Positions 17,332 to 26,642 of a DNA stretch of 64,000 nt are shown here, piece by piece; position 1 is the stretch's first letter, and every line of letters begins with the position of its first letter. Both the position numbers and the translations under genes were made by a program. The stretch is from assembly GCF_016587435.1 (NCBI RefSeq), contig NZ_BNJJ01000004.1, forward strand, positions 124,001-188,000, written 5' to 3'. Below the pieces are notes generated by a model. The model was not told the DNA's origin. It made no database searches and was given only the letters and a program-made list of their open reading frames with translations. This DNA is from Dictyobacter formicarum. Lineage in GTDB: Bacteria; Chloroflexota; Ktedonobacteria; Ktedonobacterales; Ktedonobacteraceae.

Positions 17332-17814
17332 GTTGAACCTCTCACTTTCATGAAACTTTGACCCATTCATTCTGGATGCGACAGTAGATAACGTTTTCTT
17401 TAAATCGTGTATGGTCAGACCTGGCGCTTACTGGCTTTTAAAAGTTAGCAGCGCTACTAATTCGACTGGATATACGGTTGTTCGCTTTACATTTTGGCCA
17501 TGTTAGCTGCACCTTAAAGCAGAAACTGCGTGCTCTGCTAATGGCGCTGCTTTAAGCGAAACTTACGCGATCTGTAAGACTTAGAAGGGGTTGGGCTGGA
17601 GTGGGGCCCGTAATGCATTTGAAGAGATGTACGAAATAGCAATTGCTGACGCTGGTTTTGACTTGTGCTGCTTGTTAGCATGCCTTGCCTCCTTGCTTGT
17701 CGTAGCAAATATGAACGCAGATAATTGCCTGGTTCTGTGATGAATGTCCGCTATGACTTCATTACTTCATTAAGATAAGAATGTATGTACTGTCCTCCTT
17801 TCATAGATCTTTTG
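17332..17814. other. Promoter region of the sugar importer
   Basis: No gene. It contains a LacI-type candidate operator (17445-17460) and a 10-bp inverted repeat, CTTAAAGCAG at 17513-17522 and CTGCTTTAAG at 17547-17556, separated by 24 bases, which could be a second protein site or a stem. Confidence 0.5.
17445..17460. promoter_or_regulatory. Candidate LacI-family operator of the sugar importer
   Basis: TTAGCAGCGCTACTAA is a 16-bp palindrome with one mismatched pair and the central AGCGCT typical of LacI-family operators (AnCGnT core). It lies about 115 bases before the binding-protein start and downstream of the lacI gene. Confidence 0.5.
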
Positions 17815-18825
17815 TTATAGATGAAGTGGTCCCGTTGAGGCACCTGCGAGAAGCTGGGCTGGGAGCACAATCGTCTGCGATGATAATGGATTTTCAATGT
17901 TATGTAGCAAGAGATTGATCGCCTCTGCTGCTAGTCTATCTATATCAATTTTGATGGTTGTCAGAGGTGGTGTGGTGAAGCGTGAAATGGCAATGCCATC
18001 AAAGCCGATGACCGAGAGGTCACGAGGAATCTGAATATTCAGTTCCCAGGCTGCCGCCATCAAGCCTATGGCCATCATGTCGTTGGTGGCGAACACGGCT
18101 GTCGGACGGTTGGGTTGCGTCAGGAGCTCACGACCCACGATTTTGCCCGGTTCTACACTGGAAATTCCATTTTTTACCAGGCGGCTATCAAGCTCAAGGT
18201 TGTAGGTTGCCAGGGCCGCCTGCAATCCTTTGACACGGGCCACATGGCAATACTCACCTTCATCAGTCATATGTGTAAGCAAACCAATATGTCGATGTCC
18301 TAATGATAGGAGATGCTCACCGGCAAGCTGACCACCCTGAAAGAAGTTATAAGAGAGAGCTGGGAAGGGGCAGGCTTGCATCTCTTCTTCCAGACAATAG
18401 ATGATTGGCAGATGTGGTAAGGCCATGGCGTGAATAATGTCGAGGGAGATGGCGGCCGAGAAAATAATGACGCCATCCACACGTCGCAGGGCCAGATCTT
18501 TCAACATCTTTTGTCCGGTCTGGTCGCCGTTGGAGAATGTCGAGACAAAAATACGGAAGCCAGCCTGGTAAGCCAGGCGCTCCATCGCCGCCGTTATCTC
18601 CGCATAGAAAGGATTATCGATCGACGGGAAGACCAGTCCCAGTACGCCGGTTCTTCCCTTAATCAGGCTGCGAGCAACCAGGTTGGGACTGTAATTCAGC
18701 TCCTCGGCATATTGCATTACCCTGGCCCGAGTGGCCGAACTAACCGAACCTTTGCCCGACAATACATTGGAAACTGTTGTTGCCGTTACACCTGCGGCCC
18801 TGGCAATATCGTAAATAGTTGTCAT
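17815..18825 (-). CDS. LacI-family transcriptional regulator
   Basis: 336 residues. N-terminal helix-turn-helix and hinge: TTIYDIARAAGVTATTVSNV, LSGKGSVSSATRARVMQYA, NYSPNLVARSLIKGRT. The periplasmic-binding-like effector domain follows (LGLVFPSIDNPFYAEI, GHRHIGLLTH, RPTAVFATNDMMAIGLM, LSVIGFDGIAISRFTTPPLT). The ATG at 18825 has GGAG upstream; an in-frame start at 18858 does not. It is co-oriented with and upstream of the ABC operon and is its likely repressor, with the unknown sugar as inducer. Confidence 0.93.
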   Translation of the reverse strand: MTTIYDIARAAGVTATTVSNVLSGKGSVSSATRARVMQYAEELNYSPNLVARSLIKGRTGVLGLVFPSIDNPFYAEITAAMERLAYQAGFRIFVSTFSNGDQTGQKMLKDLALRRVDGVIIFSAAISLDIIHAMALPHLPIIYCLEEEMQACPFPALSYNFFQGGQLAGEHLLSLGHRHIGLLTHMTDEGEYCHVARVKGLQAALATYNLELDSRLVKNGISSVEPGKIVGRELLTQPNRPTAVFATNDMMAIGLMAAAWELNIQIPRDLSVIGFDGIAISRFTTPPLTTIKIDIDRLAAEAINLLLHNIENPLSSQTIVLPAQLLAGASTGPLHL

Positions 18826-18858
18826 GGAGCTCCTTCGTCCTCGTAGAAGCCAACGCAA

Positions 18859-18896
18859 GTTAATCGATAAACGTAATGTTAAATTGTAATTAACAT
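18859..18896. promoter_or_regulatory. Candidate operator sites before the lacI gene
   Basis: GTTAATCGATAAAC (18859-18872) is a near-palindrome with an ATCGAT centre of the LacI type, and ATGTTAA..TTAACAT (18876-18896) is a perfect 7-bp inverted repeat. Both lie within 75 bases of the start codon, consistent with autoregulation. Confidence 0.35.
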
Positions 18897-18966
18897 ATTT
18901 TTCTGGTTAAGTCAATACTTCGCTATATCTACCTGAATTTTCCAATTTCTAAATATAAATAATAAG

Positions 18967-19025
18967 TTGTCTATGTGTGTTGTCAAATATTTACACAGCA
19001 AATATTTGACAACACACATAGACAA
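18967..19025. repeat. Perfect 26-bp inverted repeat in a divergent promoter region
   Basis: TTGTCTATGTGTGTTGTCAA plus ATATTT pairs exactly with its complement around ACACAGC. It lies between two genes that diverge, where a terminator is not needed, and it lacks the head, tail and TGGTGCA box of the main element family. Confidence 0.7.
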
Positions 19026-19150
19026 ATCCCCCATTGTTGGGTAAAATTATTAACTTGAGGTTACATTCATAATATTGCCTTAATATTTCTGTGTCTGCTG
19101 GTCATAAACATAAAAAGATATATTTAGACTAAGTCTCAAAGGAGTCATTA

Positions 19151-19801
19151 ATGTTACGCATGCCTGCCCTGATTTCACGGATAGAAGATTTGCCACTTGC
19201 GCAGGTATACCTGGTTGCTGGGCCCGCTGCATCCGGCAAGACCACCTTTTCGACGCGATTGGCGCATTATCTTGATGCAGCGGTTCTCTCGATGGATCAC
19301 TATTTTGTGGATGAGGATGATATCACTATCGAGTATGATGATGTCTATGGGGCGGCTCCTCAATGGGAGAGTCCTGAGGCCTATGATTTTCACACGTTGG
19401 GACGAAACATTAAAGAACTTTTGCAGCGGGGGCAGACATTCATTCCTCAATATAGTTTTGTGGCTAACCGCCGCGTTGGTTATCAACCTATGTATTTGCG
19501 GCCGCAGCAAAAGCTGATCATCGAAGGGCTGTATACGATTCGCAGCGAACAGTTTTTTCGCGATTATGCACAATCGATTGTCAAAATTTTTGTCGTCGCA
19601 GATCTGGATATTCGGCGCGCCCGCGCCCGCGTACGCGATGTCGAAGAGCGCGGCAAGCCGATCGAAGTATTTGACGCCCGCCGTCACTTTATAGAGCTTG
19701 GCGAGCGACGCTGGATCCTCCAGCAGGAGCGCGATGCGGATTTCGCGCTCGAAATTCACGATAGCTTCTCCTACGACACCTTCTTTGGTCACCACGCATA
19801 A
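19151..19801 (+). CDS. Uridine kinase-like P-loop NTPase
   Basis: 216 residues. Walker A GPAASGKTTFS at about 25-35, then SMDHYFVDEDD (the DxYF/D-rich loop after strand 2 of the uridine kinase/phosphoribulokinase family), PEAYDFHTL, and EGLYTIRSEQ before a lid region (DIRRARARVRDVEERGKP). These point to phosphorylation of a nucleoside or other small hydroxyl compound. The exact substrate is not evident. AAAGGAG precedes the ATG. It appears to be monocistronic. Confidence 0.8.
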   Translation: MLRMPALISRIEDLPLAQVYLVAGPAASGKTTFSTRLAHYLDAAVLSMDHYFVDEDDITIEYDDVYGAAPQWESPEAYDFHTLGRNIKELLQRGQTFIPQYSFVANRRVGYQPMYLRPQQKLIIEGLYTIRSEQFFRDYAQSIVKIFVVADLDIRRARARVRDVEERGKPIEVFDARRHFIELGERRWILQQERDADFALEIHDSFSYDTFFGHHA

Positions 19802-19859
19802 ATAACCATCATGATATATACGCATTTTTTTATGCAAAAACCAATTTAAACGTAATTAC

Positions 19860-20120
19860 ATAGGTTCGGGGCTTGCCCCCGATTGTCGCCCCGTTAGGGC
19901 GACCCTGTATCCTCGCTGCTCGGCCCCCCTTTTCATCACCACGTTACCACACGCGGTGCCCAAAAGCGGATCATCCTCATGGGTATGCGGCCTATGAGGT
20001 TCCTCTCACCCGAATCGCCAGAACGACCTATAGCGAGGGAATATCCTATAAAAGGAGCCGAACGATATGGGTACCGGGTCGCACTGCGGTGCGACAATCG
20101 GGGGCAAGCCCCGAACCTAT
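19860..20120. mobile_element. MITE-like element with 30-bp perfect terminal inverted repeats
   Basis: 261 bp. Left end 19860-19889 and right end 20091-20120 are exact reverse complements (outermost bases ATAGGTTCGGGGCTTGCCCC). Each end folds into small hairpins (CGGGGC..GCCCC and GTCGC..GCGAC). No ORF able to encode a transposase. No clear target duplication was seen. The same end sequence (CCCGAACCTAT preceded by a GGGC/GCCC hairpin) occurs alone at 11310-11338, 49787-49815 and 49840-49868. It lies between convergent genes, 38 bases beyond the cupin stop. Confidence 0.8.
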
Positions 20121-20157
20121 TGTTGTTTGTGCGTCTATTGGATTTGAACGTTGCCGG

Positions 20158-20574
20158 CTACGATGGACGTTGCAGGGTTGGCAACTGTCCTGCGGGCACT
20201 TCTTTGAAATCAGGCGCGGTTTCAAGTACCCGTTCGGCTCCGGCTGGATTATACAGGGCGATTAAGCGTAACGGTTCCCAACCTGTATTCAGGGTAGAGT
20301 GATAGACGCCGATGGAGACATAGATTGTATCACCGGCCTTGATCGGAAATGCCTCTTCATCATTGACCATCTGTTCCCCCTCGCCCGAGAGCACATAAAG
20401 AATCTCTTCCGACTCGGGATGGTTGTGGCGTGCGTGTCCCTTGCCAGGCAGCAGGATAACCTCGCCGAAGGTCAGGCCTGTGCCTACCGTATATTCGGGT
20501 TTGACCAGCCATTTGATAATCCCCCAATCAAAAGTTTGCGTGGGAACACTGTGGGGATCAATGGGCTTTTCCAT
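20158..20574 (-). CDS. Cupin-domain protein
   Basis: 138 residues with one cupin fold. Motif 1 is GHARHNHPESEEILYVLSG with the His and Glu metal ligands, and motif 2 is PIKAGDTIYVSIGVYHSTLN with the third His. GAGAGGAG precedes the ATG at 20574; the longer frame starting at 20667 overlaps the upstream gene. It begins four bases after that gene's stop, so it belongs to the Tm-1/TIM-barrel operon. Small stand-alone cupins can be sugar or small-molecule isomerases, dioxygenases or binding proteins; the reaction is not known here. Confidence 0.85.
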   Translation of the reverse strand: MEKPIDPHSVPTQTFDWGIIKWLVKPEYTVGTGLTFGEVILLPGKGHARHNHPESEEILYVLSGEGEQMVNDEEAFPIKAGDTIYVSIGVYHSTLNTGWEPLRLIALYNPAGAERVLETAPDFKEVPAGQLPTLQRPS

Positions 20575-20578
20575 GCTG

Positions 20579-21406
20579 TTATTCTCCTCTCTGAATGGCT
20601 TTGAAGCGGCGTGTATTCTCGGTGATGGCGATTTCCGTGGGGAGACGCTCCATGCTGGATGCACCAAAGAAGCCAGCTATGCCCCTGGTACGCTGGAGGA
20701 CGTAAGCGGCGTCTTCTAGTTCAGCGATGGGACCACCATGGCATAAGACGAGAATCTCTGGATTGACTTTTTTGGCGGCGTCATGCATGGCCTGGATGCG
20801 TGTGACCGCGTCATCCAGCGTTACAGCCGTCTGTGCGCCAATCGAGCCCTTGGTGGTGAGTCCCATGTGAGGCACCAGTATATCCGCGCCTGCTTCGGCC
20901 ATCGCGCGCGCCTCGTCGGGATTAAAGACATAGGGGGCGGTCAACAGATCCAGCTCATGCGCGGTCCTGATCATGTCGACTTCCAGCCCAAAGCCCATGC
21001 CGGTCTCTTCAAGATTCTGGCGGAACGTACCATCGAACAGACCCACGGTAGGGAAGTTCTGCACACCGGCGAAGCCCATCTCTTTGAGCTGACGCAAAAA
21101 ATAGGGCATCATGCGGAATGGATCGGTGCCGCAGACACCGGCCAGCACAGGCGTCTTTTTCACGACTGGCAAGACTTCATTGGCCATCTCAACCACGATG
21201 GCGTTGGCATCTCCATAGGGTAGCAGTCCTGCCAGGGAACCGCGACCAGCCATGCGATAGCGGCCAGAATTATAAATGATAATCAGATCGACCCCACCAG
21301 CCTCCACACATTTGGCGGAGAGGCCTGTTCCGGCCCCCGCACCTACAATTACTCCTCCCTGCTTAATTGTTTGTTGAAGACGCGCTAATGCATCTGCTCT
21401 TTGCAC
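20579..21406 (-). CDS. TIM-barrel protein of the phosphoenolpyruvate hydrolase-like/Tm-1 C-terminal family
   Basis: About 275 residues. Family segments: [84 protein letters not shown] and [18 protein letters not shown]. The start is a GTG at 21406, eight bases after GGAGGG; no ATG fits, and the open frame upstream overlaps the preceding gene. In plants this domain is the C-terminal half of Tm-1-like proteins, whose N-terminal half matches the gene immediately upstream here. The enzymatic activity of the bacterial proteins is not settled. Confidence 0.85.
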   Translation of the reverse strand: MQRADALARLQQTIKQGGVIVGAGAGTGLSAKCVEAGGVDLIIIYNSGRYRMAGRGSLAGLLPYGDANAIVVEMANEVLPVVKKTPVLAGVCGTDPFRMMPYFLRQLKEMGFAGVQNFPTVGLFDGTFRQNLEETGMGFGLEVDMIRTAHELDLLTAPYVFNPDEARAMAEAGADILVPHMGLTTKGSIGAQTAVTLDDAVTRIQAMHDAAKKVNPEILVLCHGGPIAELEDAAYVLQRTRGIAGFFGASSMERLPTEIAITENTRRFKAIQRGE

Positions 21407-21425
21407 AGTTTCATCCCTCCTCTGA

Positions 21426-22676
21426 TCAGGACGCGCTGGTCGCGTGCCCGGGTTGCTTGAGTTGTGTCTGGACGTATTCATCCAGGCGGCTGGCCATGGC
21501 GCGGGCAAAACGAGGATCGTTGATATCCATATCAAGCTTATGGATCTCTATCTTCTGGTTGAGATTGGTGGTCAGGTTTTCGATCAGCGCTTGATCTGCC
21601 TGGGGATCATAGAAGGGGCCACCCTCAACATCGATCATCGAGACGCCGCGCAGGGGAATAAAGACCACGACCGGCCCACTGGCCTGATTGAGCTTGTGCG
21701 CCAGGATACGCCCCAGTTCGGCATTTTCTTCAACGGTGGTGCGCATCAAGGTGACGGTCTCATTATGTTTATACAGGTTGCGTTGCTTGAACTTTTCAGG
21801 CACGCTATCCATTGGACCAAAGTTGACCATATCCAGCGCGCCCAGGGAGACAACTTGAGGAATACCTTTGGCTCCCGCTGCCTCCAGGCGATGTGGACCA
21901 GCGCTCAGTACACCGCCAACTAACTCATCCGCCAGTTCGGTAGTGGTGGTATCCAGTACGCCGGCCAGGAAGCCATCTTTGGCCAGCGTCTCCATCGATT
22001 GGCCTCCGGTACCGGTGGCGTGAAAAACCAGCACTTCGTAGCCACGCTTCTCTAGATATTTGCGTGCCTCATCCACACATGGTGTGGTTACTCCAAACAT
22101 TGTCGCGCCAATCAATGGTTTGCCACTGCTGGCCGCTTTAAAGCTTTCATAGGCGTGGGCCATACCGCTGATGCCGGCGGCAGCATTGGTCAGGATGCGC
22201 TCGGAGATGCGATTGATGCCCGCGATATCTACCACCGAATACATCATGGTGATATCTACTGCCCCTACATAGGGACGCGTATCGCCGGCGGCCATGGTAG
22301 AGACCACCAGTTTGGGTACACCAATCGGCAGTGCGCGCATCACCTGGGACACAATGGCGGAGCCGCCGGAACCACCCAGACCAAATATACCGTGCACCCG
22401 ACCCTGCTTAAACAGTTCCAGCACAACCTGGGTGGCACCACGCGCCATCGCAGCCACTGCCGCTCCTCGATCGCCACGGGCAGCAAGTTGTGCTACATCT
22501 ATGCCTGCGGCCTGCGCGACCTGTTCATGGGGAATATCAGGCTGTACTTGAGGAGAACCCTTGATGCCTGCATCAATCAGAATAACTTCACAGCCCAGTT
22601 GCTGAACACGCTGGCGCAAGTAGTCATATTCCACTCCCTTGGTATCCAGCGTTCCGAGTAGTATAACAGTTGCCAT
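21426..22676 (-). CDS. Tm-1-like ATP-binding domain protein (UPF0261)
   Basis: 416 residues. Typical start [20 protein letters not shown], followed by [75 protein letters not shown] and [19 protein letters not shown]. The Gly-rich stretches form the nucleotide-binding site described for tomato Tm-1, an inhibitor of tobamovirus replication. The ATG at 22676 suits the AAAGGA site better than 22685. It is first in a three-gene operon with the TIM-barrel gene (19-base gap) and the cupin gene. Confidence 0.88.
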   Translation of the reverse strand: MATVILLGTLDTKGVEYDYLRQRVQQLGCEVILIDAGIKGSPQVQPDIPHEQVAQAAGIDVAQLAARGDRGAAVAAMARGATQVVLELFKQGRVHGIFGLGGSGGSAIVSQVMRALPIGVPKLVVSTMAAGDTRPYVGAVDITMMYSVVDIAGINRISERILTNAAAGISGMAHAYESFKAASSGKPLIGATMFGVTTPCVDEARKYLEKRGYEVLVFHATGTGGQSMETLAKDGFLAGVLDTTTTELADELVGGVLSAGPHRLEAAGAKGIPQVVSLGALDMVNFGPMDSVPEKFKQRNLYKHNETVTLMRTTVEENAELGRILAHKLNQASGPVVVFIPLRGVSMIDVEGGPFYDPQADQALIENLTTNLNQKIEIHKLDMDINDPRFARAMASRLDEYVQTQLKQPGHATSAS

Positions 22677-22777
22677 GATACTCATCCTTTATCTTCTACA
22701 AGAAACACATCATTGTATAGCGAATGTATAAGCACTGTCATTCTCATAGTATAACTTATAATATAAGCCGCTGCGCG

Positions 22778-23016
22778 GATATTTGAAAACCATGCTTTTC
22801 GTGCCTGCGGCACCTGACACTACGCGTCTACGGCGCTCAAAGAGTGGGGACGTCAGCGCCCCTGGTTGGCGAGTCACAATCTCCCTATGGAGATGAAATT
22901 CCGACACGTTCTGAGATTGAGTTGCCAGCAGCGTGCCTGGCGCGCTGCTGGCAACTCAGAATAACATTTTTGAGCGCCGTAGGCGCGAAGCGTCAGAGGC
23001 CGAAGGCACAAAGATA
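22778..23016. repeat. Palindromic intergenic element with tails facing outward at both ends, copy 4
   Basis: A type-1 tail in reverse orientation (22784-22842, containing TACGGCGCTCAAAGAG) lies left, and a forward tail (TTTTTGAGCGCCGTAGGCGC, from 22968) lies right. Between them a 16-bp inverted repeat, TGAGTTGCCAGCAGCG at 22918-22933 and its complement at 22943-22958, forms the core. The usual head is absent. It precedes the large histidine kinase gene. Confidence 0.65.
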
Positions 23017-23092
23017 TCTTGTACCTGTCTTTTCCTTGCTGGTATACTAGATATACTTTTTCCATTACGTTACCTGATGAGGCATCTGGTCC

Positions 23093-25810
23093 ATGGAGCA
23101 AACTACACCACAGCCTTTTCCACATATCAACCCACCAGATGAGCATCTTCAATTACAAGTTGAAGCGCACGAGGGTGCGCATTCAACAGTCAGCGGTTCG
23201 ACTGAACAAAGCTCTACTATTTTAAGCGAGGTTGAGACCCTGCTGGAAGCGATTCCAGATGCTATTTTTCAACTGGATATGCAGGGCACCATTGAGTCCT
23301 ATAATGTGGCGGCACAGTCTTTCTGTGCCCGCATCCTGCGTGAATTTCCACAGAACTTCGCTACGGTGATGTCTATTTGTCACCAGCTGGGCGGTGATGA
23401 GCAGGAACAACTTTTTGCGATTGAAAGCACGCCACTGGCGCGTTTGTTAAGCGGCGAGGCATTGTTAGGCTCTGTCGCTACCACCGTAAGTGCGATCGCT
23501 TTGGATGGACAAAAGATGTATTTGCAAATCAGTGGCAAGCCATTGCAGGATGAGCAGGGACAATCGTGCAGTATACTGGTTGTGGTGCGGGATGTGACCG
23601 GTCCCCATCAATTGCAGCAGGATTTAGAGGAGACTCTGGAGCGGCGTCTGTTGGAGCAGCTCCATCTGCATGAGCTTCAACAGCGTGTACAGCATCTTTC
23701 TAGTTCTCTGGCCGAGTATGCCTATGTGTGCTATATTGCACCGGATGGCCAGCTGCGCCGTGAGTGGGTCTCAGATACGTTGCTAAGCCTGCTCGAATAT
23801 ACGGGGGAAGAACTGGATGCGTTAGGGTGGAATATCGTTCAATTATGTCATCCTGACGACCTTCCAAAGGCAGCGGCGCGCATTGCCGCCATGCATGCAG
23901 GAGTGGCTGACGAGCAGGAGTGGCGCATAATCGCAAAATCTGGCGCGATGTACTGGTTGCATGACATTTGCCACTGTGTGAAGGATGAGGCAGCTGGCAT
24001 TACCAGGATCTATGCGGTGGCAAAAAATATCACCGAGCGCAAAGAGGCAGAGCAACAGGTGTGGCAGTTGCGCCAACAATTGGATGTCACCTTTGAAGCT
24101 ATCGCTGATGGTATCGTCATCCTGGGTTGTGAGGGGGAAATTCTGCGCATAAATCAGGCTGCTCGGGATCTGGCGTGCCTGACTTCGCAGGATGCAGATT
24201 TTACAAGTTGTTCCCTGGCGGAGCGCGTGGCAAAGCTACAGATGCGGGATGTGCATGGTCAGCCTTTATCTTTAGAGCAGACACCGCCGTATCGTATTTT
24301 GCATGGCGAAGTATTGGAAAAATCGGGCACTGAAGATATACAAATAATGGCTCTGGACGGCCACACGTTGACCCTGAATATCGGAGGAACGCCTATTTAT
24401 GCGGCGGATGGACAACTGCTGGGCGCTGTTTTGATCTGGCGCGATGTCTCTCTCCGTTATCAACAAGAGCGCCGCAAGCGCGAAGCATTGCTCACTCTGT
24501 TGCATATGGCGGAGTCTCTGGCACGTTTTCCCGATCAGGGCGATTCCAGCAGCAGAGAGAGGGGCTATAATAACCGCCAGGAGATCGCGGTCGAGATGCT
24601 GACGCTGACGCGCGACCTCTTTGAGAGCCAGCTTGGCTATATCGTGACTATTGAAGCGGAGAGTGGGCGTTTTCAGCCGTTGGCTGTGAGTGGGAGAAGC
24701 GCTATTGAGCGGGCTAATATTTATGAGAGGTTGGCCAACTACCACCTGGCTACATTTTTTGATCCAGACCAACTGGCATCGTTACAGGCGGGCGAGGCCT
24801 TAGCATTAGATGTGAAACAATCGCCAGCCCTGACCACTACCCTGGCCGCCTATGGTGTCAAAACGGTCTTAATTGCTCCTCTTTATGTCAGCGGTGCGTA
24901 TCCTGGATTGATTTGTATCGATTGGTGTGATGTAGAAGATGTTTATCCTTTGCATGAGGCCCTGGCGCTGTTAAAAGCTGTTGGCAAGCTCATTGCCCTG
25001 TTAATTGAGCGCGAACGTTTAATGTGGGAGCGAACCGCCGCCGAGGCTCGTGCAGTGGCTGAAGATCAGGTTAGTCGCCAGCAGGATGAATTTCTTAACC
25101 TGGCCAGGCACGAACTTAGAGCTCCGTTGGCGACCGTCAAAGCCAGTATCCAGATAACCCGGCGCCTGCTCAAGCGCCTCAAGGACGCGGTGGCGGTCAG
25201 GAATAATGATCAGACAATTATGTTGATGCGGCAGATCGTCGATATGTTGGAGCGTGGGGAGCGACAGGTTACACTTGAGCATCGCCTCATCGATGATATC
25301 CTGGATGCATCCTATATTCAGGGGCAGTGTTTAGACTTGCTGCCCACGCTATTTGATCTGACCGCGCTGGTAAAGCGTGTAATGGCTTCGGCGGTTGCGG
25401 AGGACGAGACCCATCTGATCATTCTGCGTGAGTCTGCCACCGAACAGCCACTCTTTGTTGCTGCCGATGAGATGCGTATCGAGCAGGTCTTACTGAATTA
25501 CATCAATAACGCCAGCAAATATAGTCCTGATGATACTCTAATTGAGTTACGAATTTGTGCCTTTGACAACATTGTAAAGATAGAAGTGCGAGACCAGGGA
25601 TCTGGCGTGCCTCAAGCAGAGCAGGTGCGTATCTGGGAACGTTTTTACCAGGTACCCGATCGGGTTATCTATAGTGGATCCCCCGGTATGGGCCTGGGGC
25701 TCTATATCAGCCGGGGAATTATCCTGCAACACCATGGTCAGGTGGGAGTTGATAGCTCTCCAACCTCTGGATCAACGTTCTGGTTCACTTTGCCATTAGC
25801 GCATAGATAA
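23093..25810 (+). CDS. Multi-PAS/GAF sensor histidine kinase
   Basis: 905 residues, cytoplasmic (no membrane segments seen). Order: PAS-like region about 45-165 (EAIPDAIFQLDMQGTIESYN), PAS/PAC about 200-325 (WRIIAKSGAMYWLHDIC, KNITERKEAEQQ), PAS about 330-460 (TFEAIADGIVILGCEGEILR, IWRDVSLRYQQER), GAF-like about 490-640, HisKA with the phospho-accepting His at residue 673 (LARHELRAPLATV), and a HATPase domain with INNASKYSPDD, VRDQGSGVP and MGLGLYISRGI. No receiver or regulator gene is adjacent, so it is an orphan kinase. Spacing before the ATG leaves no strong ribosome site. Confidence 0.93.
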   Translation: MEQTTPQPFPHINPPDEHLQLQVEAHEGAHSTVSGSTEQSSTILSEVETLLEAIPDAIFQLDMQGTIESYNVAAQSFCARILREFPQNFATVMSICHQLGGDEQEQLFAIESTPLARLLSGEALLGSVATTVSAIALDGQKMYLQISGKPLQDEQGQSCSILVVVRDVTGPHQLQQDLEETLERRLLEQLHLHELQQRVQHLSSSLAEYAYVCYIAPDGQLRREWVSDTLLSLLEYTGEELDALGWNIVQLCHPDDLPKAAARIAAMHAGVADEQEWRIIAKSGAMYWLHDICHCVKDEAAGITRIYAVAKNITERKEAEQQVWQLRQQLDVTFEAIADGIVILGCEGEILRINQAARDLACLTSQDADFTSCSLAERVAKLQMRDVHGQPLSLEQTPPYRILHGEVLEKSGTEDIQIMALDGHTLTLNIGGTPIYAADGQLLGAVLIWRDVSLRYQQERRKREALLTLLHMAESLARFPDQGDSSSRERGYNNRQEIAVEMLTLTRDLFESQLGYIVTIEAESGRFQPLAVSGRSAIERANIYERLANYHLATFFDPDQLASLQAGEALALDVKQSPALTTTLAAYGVKTVLIAPLYVSGAYPGLICIDWCDVEDVYPLHEALALLKAVGKLIALLIERERLMWERTAAEARAVAEDQVSRQQDEFLNLARHELRAPLATVKASIQITRRLLKRLKDAVAVRNNDQTIMLMRQIVDMLERGERQVTLEHRLIDDILDASYIQGQCLDLLPTLFDLTALVKRVMASAVAEDETHLIILRESATEQPLFVAADEMRIEQVLLNYINNASKYSPDDTLIELRICAFDNIVKIEVRDQGSGVPQAEQVRIWERFYQVPDRVIYSGSPGMGLGLYISRGIILQHHGQVGVDSSPTSGSTFWFTLPLAHR

Positions 25811-25899
25811 TGTAGAATGGCAAAATATATGCAAATATAGAAAAGAGCCGCTCATGTATTCTGGTTTGGTTGGGTGACCTTGCCCGGGATATCGCCTGA

Positions 25900-25939
25900 G
25901 GGTGTCATTCGCAATTTTGCAAAATTGTGAATGACACCC
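25900..25939. terminator. Hairpin after the PAS/GAF kinase
   Basis: GGGTGTCATTC, one mismatch, CAATTTT paired with AAAATTG and GAATGACACCC. About 18 bp, 90 bases beyond the kinase stop. Confidence 0.55.
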
Positions 25940-26319
25940 GTCCCCCGATTACCTCTAACATAGATTTCATTTTTATGTTATACTTCTATATGGAACTATG
26001 AGTTAAAATCGTTTTGCCTCATGCACCAGTGCTACAGCGTCTTTGGTAGTATCCACGTTCCAGAAGCATTTATTTTTCAGCGCCGAAAACTCCTGCTACT
26101 TTTACCCATCAATGTTTTGATGTCCCTCACGCTGAATGGTGTTCATTGCCGCTGTAAGCGCAATGCTTTTTTATGTACAAATTCTTTATTATTGTTCAGC
26201 ATGGGAAAATAAATGAAGCATTCTATTTATAAGTTATCTGGCGCATTTCTGACTTATATCACCACTAATTTGAGATTAGATCGGTCTGCCATCATTAGTG
26301 GCATACGTAAGAGGAAAGC

Positions 26320-26487
26320 TTGAAGGTTGTGCAAGGTTCTTTGCAGACATTGCTGCTGCTGCGCACGCATGAATTAGCCGAGCAGCGGATAGATACGCCA
26401 ATTCGAGAAGCAGTCAGAGACTTTATCCTGGTTGGTTCACAACTGGATCGCCTGACCCACGACATCTCCGCCATGTCTCGCCTTTAA
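26320..26487 (+). CDS. Small ORF resembling the end of a HisKA domain; possible kinase remnant
   Basis: 55 residues with a TTG start preceded by AGAGGAA. Not a recognised family, but the C-terminal LVGSQLDRLTHDISAMSRL has the spacing of the second HisKA helix (LxRLxxDLxxxSRL). It ends right after that helix, without an ATPase domain. It could be a decayed kinase piece left by recombination, since three intact kinases lie close by, or a small regulatory dimerisation peptide. The rest of the 25811-26642 gap holds only hairpins. Confidence 0.35.
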   Translation: MKVVQGSLQTLLLLRTHELAEQRIDTPIREAVRDFILVGSQLDRLTHDISAMSRL

Positions 26488-26510
26488 ATCAAAATCGGAG
26501 GCAAGGAGGA

Positions 26511-26608
26511 GACGAGCATGCCCCGGCATGCTCGTCCGAACCTATGGTTTTTATTTGTATGAACGACGAAAAGATGCGCCGGATGGCGCATCTTTTCGTC
26601 GTTCATAC
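26511..26608. repeat. Pair of perfect hairpins, degenerate palindromic element
   Basis: GACGAGCATGCC with its complement (26511-26536, CC loop), followed by a perfect 24-bp inverted repeat at 26557-26608 (GTATGAACGACGAAAAGATG plus CGCC, loop GGAT). The tip has the A-run/GC stem/T-run form. A tail-like CGCCGCCGTAGGGGCAC follows. It lies at the 3' end of the minus-strand gene at 26643 and may be its terminator. Confidence 0.7.
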
Positions 26609-26642
26609 TATTTATATATTTTCGCCGCCGTAGGGGCACCTC

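Noticed and set aside
26021..26212. 63-codon open frame in the gap after the PAS/GAF kinase
   Set aside because: No ribosome site, odd composition (Cys, Phe-rich) and no recognisable features.
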